Positions 7,552 to 13,946 of a stretch of 20,330 bases of DNA are shown here, piece after piece. Origin of the DNA: UBA10107 sp964572885 (GTDB lineage: Archaea; Nanobdellota; Nanobdellia; Woesearchaeales; UBA10107); NCBI GenBank assembly GCA_964572885.1, contig CAZNFC010000007.1:1-20330 (forward strand). Reading direction: 5' to 3'. The notes under the pieces are model-generated. The model made no database searches, was not told the DNA's origin, and saw nothing but the letters and a program-made list of their open reading frames with translations. The stretch's first letter is position 1, and each line of letters opens with the position of its first letter. Both the position numbers and the translations under genes were made by a program.

Positions 7552-7573
7552 TGTAATGCTTATGTAATGCTTA
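7543..7573 (-). promoter_or_regulatory. Putative operator: repeated GTAATG half-sites at hisS start
   Basis: The 11-mer TGTAATGCTTA occurs twice in perfect tandem at 7552-7562 and 7563-7573. The core GTAATG (7553-7558, 7564-7569) is also present inverted as CATTAC at 7543-7548, a perfect inverted repeat with a 4-bp spacer. Half-sites are 10-11 bp apart, one helical turn, the layout used by RHH dimers. The array spans the predicted transcription start and first codons. Confidence 0.5.
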
Positions 7574-7575
7574 AC

Positions 7576-7583
7576 TATATAAA
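7576..7583 (-). promoter_or_regulatory. TATA box of hisS
   Basis: Minus-strand TTTATATA is centred about 29 bp before the ATG at 7551. The transcript would be leaderless or have a 2-3 nt leader. The repeat array sits directly downstream. Confidence 0.65.
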
Positions 7584-7625
7584 TCTTAGTTTTTACTTAA
7601 AAGCAATAATTTCACCACTCTAAAA

Positions 7626-7645
7626 TTTATATAAAATATTATATA
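7626..7645 (+). promoter_or_regulatory. Promoter region of the gene at 7696
   Basis: Two overlapping TATA-like blocks, TTTATATAAA (7626-7635) and ATTATATA (7638-7645), predict transcription starting around 7656-7670. This leaves a 25-40 nt leader, unlike most genes here. Confidence 0.55.
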
Positions 7646-7681
7646 GAAGTTAGTTGCTTTAAAAGGATTCACCCAAAAACA

Positions 7682-7685
7682 GAGG
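7682..7685 (+). promoter_or_regulatory. Shine-Dalgarno site GAGG
   Basis: GAGG lies 10 nt before the ATG at 7696 in a predicted 5' leader. It is one of few clear ribosome-binding sites in the window and supports this start. Confidence 0.5.
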
Positions 7686-7695
7686 CAACAAAAAC

Positions 7696-7977
7696 ATGAC
7701 AAGAACATACGCAAGAACAAAACCTTACATAGAGGAACGACATTTAATTGAGTTAGGCAGCGGAGAAATACTTGATGCCGGAAATATGTTTGTATATAGA
7801 AAAGCAGAAAACGGATCTCTTTTCAAAGTAGGAGACTATTACGACAGAATTCCGCAAACAGATAAGCCGAGAGCAGGAATAGTTACAAACGGCATAGCTA
7901 AATTGCTTGCTTCATTGAGCAAGATGAAACCTAACAGTCAAGCAGATCTTGGAAAACTTACTGAAGCTCACGTTTGA
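7696..7977 (+). CDS. Hypothetical protein, 93 aa
   Basis: Small soluble protein with a basic N-terminus (MTRTYARTKPYIEERH) and a predicted beta-rich middle: GEILDAGNMFVYRKAENGSLFKVGDYYDRI. No family recognised. It has its own promoter, a leader with a GAGG ribosome-binding site, and a T-rich terminator directly after the stop, so it looks like a single-gene transcript. A leader plus Shine-Dalgarno often marks higher or regulated translation in mostly leaderless archaea (general inference). Confidence 0.7.
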   Translation: MTRTYARTKPYIEERHLIELGSGEILDAGNMFVYRKAENGSLFKVGDYYDRIPQTDKPRAGIVTNGIAKLLASLSKMKPNSQADLGKLTEAHV

Positions 7978-7996
7978 TTTTTCTTTTTTTATTTTA
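7978..7996 (+). terminator. Oligo-T transcription terminator
   Basis: A run of mostly T (TTTTTCTTTTTTTATTTT) begins at the stop codon of the gene at 7696. Archaeal RNA polymerase terminates on such tracts without needing a hairpin. Confidence 0.6.
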
Positions 7997-8047
7997 AATA
8001 ATTTCTATATAGAAAATAAATAAGTAGTATAAAGTATTACGAAAGCT

Positions 8048-8056
8048 TATATATTA
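8048..8056 (+). promoter_or_regulatory. TATA box of the cyclase-like cassette
   Basis: TTATATATT is centred about 26-31 bp before candidate starts at 8077-8083. It favours ATG 8083 over the GTG at 8074. It is the only clear promoter for the four overlapping genes to 11165. Confidence 0.55.
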
Positions 8057-8082
8057 GCATTATCTACTCTACAGTGCTAAAA

Positions 8083-8469
8083 ATGAAAAATGAATACAGA
8101 GAATCGTTAGAACTCTTTGAAGAACTGGCTGGAGAATATTATGATCTAATTAGAAAATATCCTAAAGTACCGGACGAATCTGTCATAGAATTCACTTCTT
8201 ATTATTTCAAGATGAGAAACAGATATTTGCAAATTCTTGCTTCAGAACATAGAGATGAATTATTGAACATTGCAGCAGATATTGTTCCTACCATAATAGA
8301 ATCATACAGACAAAGACATGGAAGAAAAGCACTGGTAACTCATAGAAATCACGGCATTGATGGATATCTTCCTGATGTTCTTCCTGAATATACAGGAGAA
8401 CAATTAAGTCTTAAAGATGTGATAGCGATGGCTGAAGCTGTTGACGGAGTAAGCAGAGCAGAAAAATGA
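8083..8469 (+). CDS. Hypothetical helical protein, first gene of cassette
   Basis: 128 aa from the ATG at 8083 (MKNEYRESLELFEELAG onward); a GTG nine bases upstream would precede the predicted transcription start. Nearly all alpha-helical and highly charged, with RQRHGRKALVTHRNHG (about residues 77-92), a basic/histidine-rich segment that might bind nucleic acid or metal. No family recognised. Its stop overlaps the next start by 4 bp (ATGA), so the two are translationally coupled. Confidence 0.7.
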   Translation: MKNEYRESLELFEELAGEYYDLIRKYPKVPDESVIEFTSYYFKMRNRYLQILASEHRDELLNIAADIVPTIIESYRQRHGRKALVTHRNHGIDGYLPDVLPEYTGEQLSLKDVIAMAEAVDGVSRAEK

Positions 8470-8855
8470 GAAAAACTTTATTACCGATAGGATTGGCTGC
8501 TTTAGTAGGCGGATGCGCTGCAGTAAAACAAGAAACAACTACAAGAAGTCTTCAAGAGAAGCATTGTGTAGGAATAGGTGTAGCAATTGAAGAAGACAGA
8601 TATTCAGCAGAGGTTTCTTCAGTGACAAGAGCATTGGAAGATTATTTTACATGCTTAGGAATAGATTACAGAAAAATAAGCCAGGAAGATGCAGAGAAGA
8701 TAGTTTCCAAATCATCTGAAGACGGCTATGTACTTGAATTGAAAGACGGAAGATGCGTTGCTTTGAGAGTATACGCTGCAAATCCTGAAGATTACAAATT
8801 CATGGAAATGGAGATGTTCAAGGCAGCGATTGAGATGGCCAGGAATAGAATATGA
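8466..8855 (+). CDS. Putative small lipoprotein
   Basis: 129 aa. The N-terminus MRKTLLPIGLAALVGGCAAV has a basic start, a hydrophobic core and a lipobox-like VGGC, so Cys17 could be lipid-modified and the protein anchored outside the membrane. The mature part holds two more cysteines in separate segments (EKHCVGIGVAIEED and YFTCLGIDYRKI) and one in DGRCVALRVYAANPED. Mixed alpha/beta, no family recognised. It overlaps both neighbours by ATGA, so it is translated as part of the cassette ending in the cyclase-like gene. A surface sensor role is speculation. Confidence 0.65.
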   Translation: MRKTLLPIGLAALVGGCAAVKQETTTRSLQEKHCVGIGVAIEEDRYSAEVSSVTRALEDYFTCLGIDYRKISQEDAEKIVSKSSEDGYVLELKDGRCVALRVYAANPEDYKFMEMEMFKAAIEMARNRI

Positions 8856-9046
8856 AAATAAAACTAAGCATTTCGATGGATTCCGAATTGATGAAGTTAG
8901 CTGAAGCTCAGATAAAGGAAGGCTCATTCAGGAATAAATCTCATATCGTTGAATATGCATTAAAATCATTTTTGAGGAAAGAGAAAATTACTACTTCAAT
9001 TAGTGACAAATCTTTAATAATTCAAAGAGATGGCGTCTCAAAATGA
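8852..9046 (+). CDS. Ribbon-helix-helix (CopG-like) regulator
   Basis: 64 aa. Strand MKIKLSISMD, helix SELMKLAEAQIKEG and turn-helix FRNKSHIVEYALKSFLRK match the RHH DNA-binding fold at residues 2-43, followed by a short tail. Such proteins bind DNA as dimers; many are antitoxins or autoregulators. It overlaps the lipoprotein by 4 bp upstream and the cyclase-like gene by 17 bp downstream. The downstream protein is far larger than any toxin and does not resemble one, so a simple toxin-antitoxin pair is unlikely. It probably regulates its own operon (inference). Confidence 0.75.
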   Translation: MKIKLSISMDSELMKLAEAQIKEGSFRNKSHIVEYALKSFLRKEKITTSISDKSLIIQRDGVSK

Positions 9047-11165
9047 TAGTTCCACATTGTTCCGCAATATTCCAGCTAAAGTTAATATCATGTTTCCAGA
9101 GGATATAAATAAAATGGCAGTATTAGCAGACAGAATAAGGAAAATGCATCCGGCTCCATTGAGTCCTATGAATTTCAAGTATTTAGCGACACATGTATTT
9201 GACGGAGAGGTCAATATTCCACATTTCGAGTTGCTGCCCGAGATGTCTGATGGAAAATTGATGCATAACAGGGGTTTTGGAATATTCTTCGATCCGAGAT
9301 TTAAAAGTTCGTTAGATGAATTAATCGATGCAAGAACTGACCCAAGGAGAACAAAAGATGTTATACAAAGCACAGATGGATTTGAAGGTGAATTGAGAGG
9401 TATTTTTAGTAGCATATTAAGAGGAGATTCCAAGGAACGCGGAGTTGGAAACCTGTTCGGGCCTGCATGTGCAAGATTGGTTACTGATATCATGGCAGCT
9501 AAAAAGTTGAATGTTGCAGATAGGATGAAAATACAGAGAGATCTTGAAAAAACAAGCAATTCTGCGCTTAATGGTATGGCATTGGCATTAAGAAGAAAAT
9601 TCCCGGACTACAATCCAAATTTATTATTGGCTTCATTCAAGAATAGATTTTTGTACCTTCATTTGGCAGACGCTTTGATGAGCGGTAACGCTGGAATAAC
9701 TGAAAGAGAAAAGAAAGATCTTGACCAGATTGTAACAGACTTTTTCAAGGATATGAAGAATCACAGCGATATATTCAGTAATCATGATCTTATGTCACGT
9801 CTTCACAGTTTGAATCTTATAGGGGAAAGAGAGGATCCTGACCAGTATCTCGCAAGACTGGCGACCATACCTCACGAACATATCAATAAAGGAATCTTCC
9901 CTGTCGTGATATCTCCTCCCGTATTGAGCATCTTATTCAACACAAGAAATTTCCCTAAGTTTACGGAACTGATGGCCCAAAGACTTGGAGCCGAAAATGG
10001 AAAGATAGAGTCTCTTAAGAACAGATATGAAGAATTCGCAAATGCAGTTTATGAAGCGGCCATCATATCATTGATCACAAGAAGAATAAAATTCCTTGAA
10101 AACCCAGGACAGATAAATTTCGGAAGACATCTCGTTTCACCATTAGGCATAACATCACCGATAATAGGATATGACATAGTCAATTCGACTCCTGTAGTAA
10201 ATGCTCTTGGAGAATTAGCGCCGACAGTCCTGGAAGCGGTAAAAATGGAGGTTGACTCTCTACTAGAAGCTCATGAAATTGAATACTTAAATGACATGGG
10301 AGACGGACAATTCCATGCAGCAGGAAGTGTAAAAGCAGCAATCACTGCAGGATATAAACTATTCCGTGAATTCTCGACTCCAAAATTTAAAGATGAGGTG
10401 ATTAAAAAGGCGTTTGAATCCGAAGTTGAAATACTTGCTGCAGGAATGGCAGAAGAGATGGAGAGACAGAGGAAGATCAATTCCAGAATCAATGATGTCG
10501 CAGAAAAATTCGGTGATAAAGATCATATTGATGTCCGTGTAGCTCGTATGATGAATAAAGCTGCAGCAGAAGAAAGTAACGAAAGTTACGGTAACATATC
10601 AGAGATGAAATCTAAATTTGAAAGTGCCAGCACAGCTATACGCAGATTATATCCTGGAATAAGAATCACGATAGTTTACGATCAGTATAAGATGCCTAAA
10701 GGAAAGCACTCAACAGCGACAGGAAAAGCGGCATACAGAGTTAACAGAGCCTTAGGAAGCGAGAAAAGAACAGAAGGACAGGCAGTCCATTCTTTAGTCG
10801 AAGTCAGACAGCAGGCGCATGGATCAAGGTGTGTCCATCATGAAGGAATTCTTTTGCTAAATGAACCGATTAACACATTGAAAAAAGAACTCGGTGAAGG
10901 TAATTTTAATCTCAATGAAGAACTGACAAGAGCATACAGAGAAAGGACTGGAAATAACGATGCAGTCGGATACACTCCAAAAGGATTAGAATATCAAGGA
11001 GAACAACTTCATATCATGTATCTTGGAAAAGCTGATATCAAGAGCTATCCTAATGAAGATATATGGAGTGTCTTGTCAGAAGAAGATACTTCAAAATATA
11101 TCACTAAGCCAATTCAATTGGATCCTGCACTTTCATTATCGTCAGATCTTGGGTTCAAATTATAA
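9030..11165 (+). CDS. Divergent class III nucleotidyl-cyclase-like protein
   Basis: 711 aa with no signal peptide or membrane segment. Residues 1-370 are helical and unassigned. From about 378 the pattern resembles the class III adenylate/guanylate cyclase homology domain: IIGYDIVNST with Asp382 (first metal ligand), a helix, EIEYLNDMGDGQF with Asp425 (second metal ligand), and after a ~100-residue helical insertion IRITIVYDQ and GKAAYRVNRA (565-574), equivalent to GxxVNxAARL. There Arg573 is kept but the Asn position is Tyr569. The adenine-selecting Lys four residues before Asp425 is Asn421, so substrate is uncertain. HHEGILLLNEP near 610 would be the late strand. It ends a four-gene overlapping operon. 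Alternatives: inactive nucleotide-binding homologue or GGDEF-like domain. The fold call is from motifs only. Confidence 0.5.
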   Translation: MASQNDSSTLFRNIPAKVNIMFPEDINKMAVLADRIRKMHPAPLSPMNFKYLATHVFDGEVNIPHFELLPEMSDGKLMHNRGFGIFFDPRFKSSLDELIDARTDPRRTKDVIQSTDGFEGELRGIFSSILRGDSKERGVGNLFGPACARLVTDIMAAKKLNVADRMKIQRDLEKTSNSALNGMALALRRKFPDYNPNLLLASFKNRFLYLHLADALMSGNAGITEREKKDLDQIVTDFFKDMKNHSDIFSNHDLMSRLHSLNLIGEREDPDQYLARLATIPHEHINKGIFPVVISPPVLSILFNTRNFPKFTELMAQRLGAENGKIESLKNRYEEFANAVYEAAIISLITRRIKFLENPGQINFGRHLVSPLGITSPIIGYDIVNSTPVVNALGELAPTVLEAVKMEVDSLLEAHEIEYLNDMGDGQFHAAGSVKAAITAGYKLFREFSTPKFKDEVIKKAFESEVEILAAGMAEEMERQRKINSRINDVAEKFGDKDHIDVRVARMMNKAAAEESNESYGNISEMKSKFESASTAIRRLYPGIRITIVYDQYKMPKGKHSTATGKAAYRVNRALGSEKRTEGQAVHSLVEVRQQAHGSRCVHHEGILLLNEPINTLKKELGEGNFNLNEELTRAYRERTGNNDAVGYTPKGLEYQGEQLHIMYLGKADIKSYPNEDIWSVLSEEDTSKYITKPIQLDPALSLSSDLGFKL

Positions 11166-11168
11166 TCC

Positions 11169-11765
11169 TTAATATTGCTGTTTATGTCTTCCTCTTTTCT
11201 CGACGATCTCTAATCTTTTAATCACATCTTTTCCTTCAGGATAATTCTTTTTGTATTCATCCAAAACAATCTTAAAAGCTTTTTCAAAAACTTTATGATG
11301 CTTGCTTTCCAATGCTTGTCTTAACAGATGCAGATCAACAGCTTTATCTTCTATCTTATTTGAAAAGAAGCTCAATCCAAAATCAATGAAATGCAAATTC
11401 TTATTCATTATCATATTCGAAGTTGTCAAATCCCCGTGAATGATGTCATTCTTGTGCATCAATGCAATATTTTTGCCTATCAGTTTAGAATATTCCTTGA
11501 ACTTATCATCAAATACTTCCTTTAGAACTGAACCAGGGATGAATTTCATATGGATATGCATCTTCACTTCGTCATGATCAACATACTCGCATGCTGGAAC
11601 CCCTAAACTCTTTAACTTGAGCAAAACTTTAGCTTCCCTTTTCGTTCTTGCTTTTCTTAATTTAGAATCCAAAGAAGGATGCCTGTATTTTTTCATAAAT
11701 CTATCCTTGACAACCTTATCTTCGTGCTTAAACAATCGAGCTTCCGCGCCTTGAGCTATCATCAT
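11169..11765 (-). CDS. bud32: KEOPS kinase/ATPase Bud32
   Basis: 198 aa, the normal size of a free-standing archaeal Bud32. As part of KEOPS it supports Kae1 in making t6A37 on ANN-decoding tRNAs. Visible motifs: QGAEA (glycine-rich loop), VVKDRFMKKYRHPSLD, RTKREAK, catalytic HGDLTTSN, metal-binding IDFGLSF, EDKAVDLHLL, and the conserved C-terminus RGRHKQQY. The fused or adjacent kae1 found in many archaea is not present here. It follows rps3ae after 5 bp, so both are likely one transcript. Start may be either of the two leading Met codons. Confidence 0.95.
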   Translation of the reverse strand: MMIAQGAEARLFKHEDKVVKDRFMKKYRHPSLDSKLRKARTKREAKVLLKLKSLGVPACEYVDHDEVKMHIHMKFIPGSVLKEVFDDKFKEYSKLIGKNIALMHKNDIIHGDLTTSNMIMNKNLHFIDFGLSFFSNKIEDKAVDLHLLRQALESKHHKVFEKAFKIVLDEYKKNYPEGKDVIKRLEIVEKRGRHKQQY

Positions 11766-11770
11766 CAGAA

Positions 11771-12529
11771 TTAAACTTCTGCTTTCTTCTTTGATTTCTT
11801 TTCTGCTTTCTCTTCAATTATATCCAGCTGTTCTTGTTTCTGTGCCCTTACTTTTCTTTCCATCTTTTCTTCTTCAGTCAATTCGGCTGATTCTTCCTTT
11901 ATTTCTTCCAATTCAGGAACCGGAGGAAGCTTTCCTTCGAATACAGTCGCTTCTATCGATCTTATCTCTGAAGTCTTGACAGGATATAATTTATTCAGTC
12001 TCATCTTGACTTTCCTCTGTAGATTTCCTGAAACGACATCCCTGATAAGATTTTCATAATTTGATTTGTGAGCTTCCACTCTTAATGCCGCATCAAGAAG
12101 ATTCCTCATTTTTGTCAGCACAGAACCGCCTACTTTTCCTCTTGTGACAAGGAAAGGCTTTATCCTGACAACTACATTGTCTTTTGTGGCACAGATCATC
12201 GAAAGATCTATCCTTTCCTTTCCTTTTCTAATCAATCTCCTTATTGAGGAAGGCGCAACTTCAATCTTTTTTATTTTTGTCTGGGCGACACCCTGATTAA
12301 GATCCGTAATTTCGAATATTATGTTTATATTCTGTCTCTTTACATCTCCTGTGACTGCAGCAAGACTTGTCTTTAACGTTCTTCCTACAACTAAGGAGTC
12401 TTCAGCAGCTATTGTCTCTCCTATAGGTCTGTTTCCGAATAATGCTGGAGAATTGACTGTAAACCATTTCTTAGTCTTCCATGTATCTATTACTTTCGCC
12501 GATTTCTTTGTCGGTATTACTTCAGCCAT
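11771..12529 (-). CDS. rps3ae: Ribosomal protein eS1 (S3Ae)
   Basis: 252 aa. The body matches archaeal eS1, a small-subunit protein near the mRNA exit: KVIDTWKTKKWFTVNSPALFG, IGETIAA, GRTLKTSL, and RDVVSGNLQRKVKMRLNKLYPVKTSEIRSIEA. The last 50 residues are a charged tail (Glu-rich, ending KKSKKKAEV), longer than needed for the core fold. It is first in a two-gene unit with bud32, and a TATA box 27 bp upstream puts transcription start at the ATG. Confidence 0.96.
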   Translation of the reverse strand: MAEVIPTKKSAKVIDTWKTKKWFTVNSPALFGNRPIGETIAAEDSLVVGRTLKTSLAAVTGDVKRQNINIIFEITDLNQGVAQTKIKKIEVAPSSIRRLIRKGKERIDLSMICATKDNVVVRIKPFLVTRGKVGGSVLTKMRNLLDAALRVEAHKSNYENLIRDVVSGNLQRKVKMRLNKLYPVKTSEIRSIEATVFEGKLPPVPELEEIKEESAELTEEEKMERKVRAQKQEQLDIIEEKAEKKSKKKAEV

Positions 12530-12552
12530 AGGATTAGAAGGTTAGTAAGTGA

Positions 12553-12560
12553 TTTATAAA
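12553..12560 (-). promoter_or_regulatory. TATA box of rps3ae-bud32
   Basis: TTTATAAA lies about 27 bp before the rps3ae ATG, in the 45-bp gap after the upstream minus-strand gene. Predicted leaderless transcript. Confidence 0.7.
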
Positions 12561-12574
12561 GGTTTCGCAGAAGT

Positions 12575-13360
12575 TCAGCATTGTCCTTGAAGCTGATACC
12601 TTGGAAATCTCCGTGATTTAGTCACCGTAGGAAGGAACCTCGATTTTCTCCAATCATCTTTATCCGTCCTTAAGGCCAGAATAGTCCTTGCAGGAGCATT
12701 CCATAAAGCATCTGTGACATCATTTGAATACGGAACTCTATTTTCTTCGCATAACCTTCTTGCATATTCGCTACAATAAAGCCAAGCGCCCGCACCGACA
12801 TAGAAATCTGCTCCACGATTGCTTATCATTCTTTTCTTTGCAGAAAAAACAACTTTATCTCTTGAAATTTCTCTTTTTCTTGATTTTGGAATATTGTATG
12901 ATGATAAAAGTCCTTTTGAAATATCTCTAAGTTGAGATCTAATGATCCTTGCCGCCATTCTTTCAATAGCGCTGCCTCTTCCAATTAAAGCATTTTCAAT
13001 TGTTTCTTCGAGTTTTATTTCAGTCATTTGAAAATATCCGAAATCTCCGTGCTTGCCTCTCGCATAATGATTGAATTTAGATTCTGTTTGAATTGTCCCG
13101 GCCATTCCTGCTCTTAATATTTCCGGAACTCTTTGTTCTCTTAATTTTTCAAAATAAATTCTGCATTCTGGTGCTATTCTAAATGGAATATGTTTTTCTA
13201 TTTCTTCAGTTGGTCTTGAACCTATTAAATAATTAACTAAGGAAGCCCCTGCTGCTGCACCTATAGAGCATTTAGCTGCAAATTTCAAGAATTCTCTTCT
13301 GCTTAATTTATCTGCATCTTGAACAGACATCAATCTTGGATTGGATTCAAACTCATGCAT
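12575..13360 (-). CDS. Tat-exported lytic-transglycosylase-like protein
   Basis: 261 aa. The N-terminus has a twin-arginine signal: SRREFLK at residues 20-26, then the hydrophobic FAAKCSIGAAAGASLVNYLIG, so a folded protein should be exported. Residues 80-115 resemble the SLT lysozyme-like domain: AGTIQTESKFNHYARG with candidate catalytic Glu93, then HGDFGYFQMTE, equivalent to GAxGLMQ. FYVGAGAWLYCSEYARRL and NDVTDALWNAPART near residues 185-225 fit the later SLT helices and the AYNaGpg segment. In bacteria such enzymes cleave peptidoglycan, which archaea lack, so the target would be another glycan or another cell (inference). Monocistronic by promoter position. The fold is a motif call with low identity. 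Confidence 0.6.
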   Translation of the reverse strand: MHEFESNPRLMSVQDADKLSRREFLKFAAKCSIGAAAGASLVNYLIGSRPTEEIEKHIPFRIAPECRIYFEKLREQRVPEILRAGMAGTIQTESKFNHYARGKHGDFGYFQMTEIKLEETIENALIGRGSAIERMAARIIRSQLRDISKGLLSSYNIPKSRKREISRDKVVFSAKKRMISNRGADFYVGAGAWLYCSEYARRLCEENRVPYSNDVTDALWNAPARTILALRTDKDDWRKSRFLPTVTKSRRFPRYQLQGQC

Positions 13361-13384
13361 TGTGCTGTCTCAGAATAGTGACTA

Positions 13385-13393
13385 ATATTTAAA
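13385..13393 (-). promoter_or_regulatory. TATA box of the Tat/SLT gene
   Basis: Minus-strand TTTAAATAT is centred about 29 bp before the ATG at 13360, predicting a leader of 0-4 nt. Confidence 0.55.
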
Positions 13394-13398
13394 GCTAA

Positions 13399-13914
13399 CT
13401 AAGCAGGTAAAAGCATCGCCTCTAAACCAGGAATTGCAAACTTTTTCTCTTTGTTCAATTCAAGCTGTTCTGGTCCTGATTCAAAATGTACCAATAGATG
13501 TATTCCGTCCGCTGGATGGTAGAATATCTGGGCTGAGTAAAGGATACTGTCATTCTCCAACGCTCTCCTTTCTTTTCTATCAAGAGAATATTTTGCATTT
13601 GCCATAACGACAATGCTACTGCTTCCTAAAAAGTCCTCGATATCACCCATTGCAACTGGACCACCTCTCATTTTGCTCGTGCCCTTGATGTAACCTTTCA
13701 TCCTAAAATTCACAGGAGATTGAAAGCATATCAATGCTCCTCCTTCATAATATTTTTTAGGTGAAAAAAAGGAAGATCCAGTTGGAACAATCTCGTCCCT
13801 TTCTTTCAAAAAGTCAGAGACTGTTGTAGCAACATAAATTTGAGGCATCCTTGCATTAAAGATTGTGGAGTAGATGAATCCGTCAATACGCGCTGATTCA
13901 TTCACGTGGAGCAT
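13399..13914 (-). CDS. Hypothetical protein, 171 aa
   Basis: Soluble, mostly beta by appearance, with no signal peptide. Notable stretches are MPQIYVATTVSDFLKERDEI, YYEGGALICFQSPVNFRMKGYIKGTSKM and SSIVVMANAKYSLDRKERRAL. The pattern of hydrophobic strands suggests a beta-barrel, possibly a flavin-binding split barrel, but no family-specific residues support that. The start fits a TATA-like element 26 bp upstream. It lies between gyrB and the Tat/SLT gene but has its own promoter. Function unknown. Confidence 0.65.
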   Translation of the reverse strand: MLHVNESARIDGFIYSTIFNARMPQIYVATTVSDFLKERDEIVPTGSSFFSPKKYYEGGALICFQSPVNFRMKGYIKGTSKMRGGPVAMGDIEDFLGSSSIVVMANAKYSLDRKERRALENDSILYSAQIFYHPADGIHLLVHFESGPEQLELNKEKKFAIPGLEAMLLPA

Positions 13915-13934
13915 GATTTAAGAGTATAAAACAG

Positions 13935-13944
13935 ATTAATAAAT
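13935..13944 (-). promoter_or_regulatory. TATA-like element for the gene at 13914
   Basis: Minus-strand ATTTATTAAT is centred about 26 bp before the ATG at 13914. A second TTTTATAC at 13924-13931 is only about 13 bp away and too close to be the TATA box. Confidence 0.5.
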
Positions 13945-13946
13945 CT

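Noticed and set aside
5706..8062. Shared decamer ATTAGCATTA at two promoters (near 5706 and 8054), similar to the hisS repeat TAAGCATTA
   Set aside because: Positions relative to TATA and start differ, the sequence is AT-rich and short, and no tandem or inverted copies accompany it; chance is likely without genome-wide counts.
8852..11165. Toxin-antitoxin pair (RHH antitoxin plus downstream toxin)
   Set aside because: The downstream protein is 711 aa with cyclase-like motifs and no toxin features; the RHH gene is better read as a cassette regulator.
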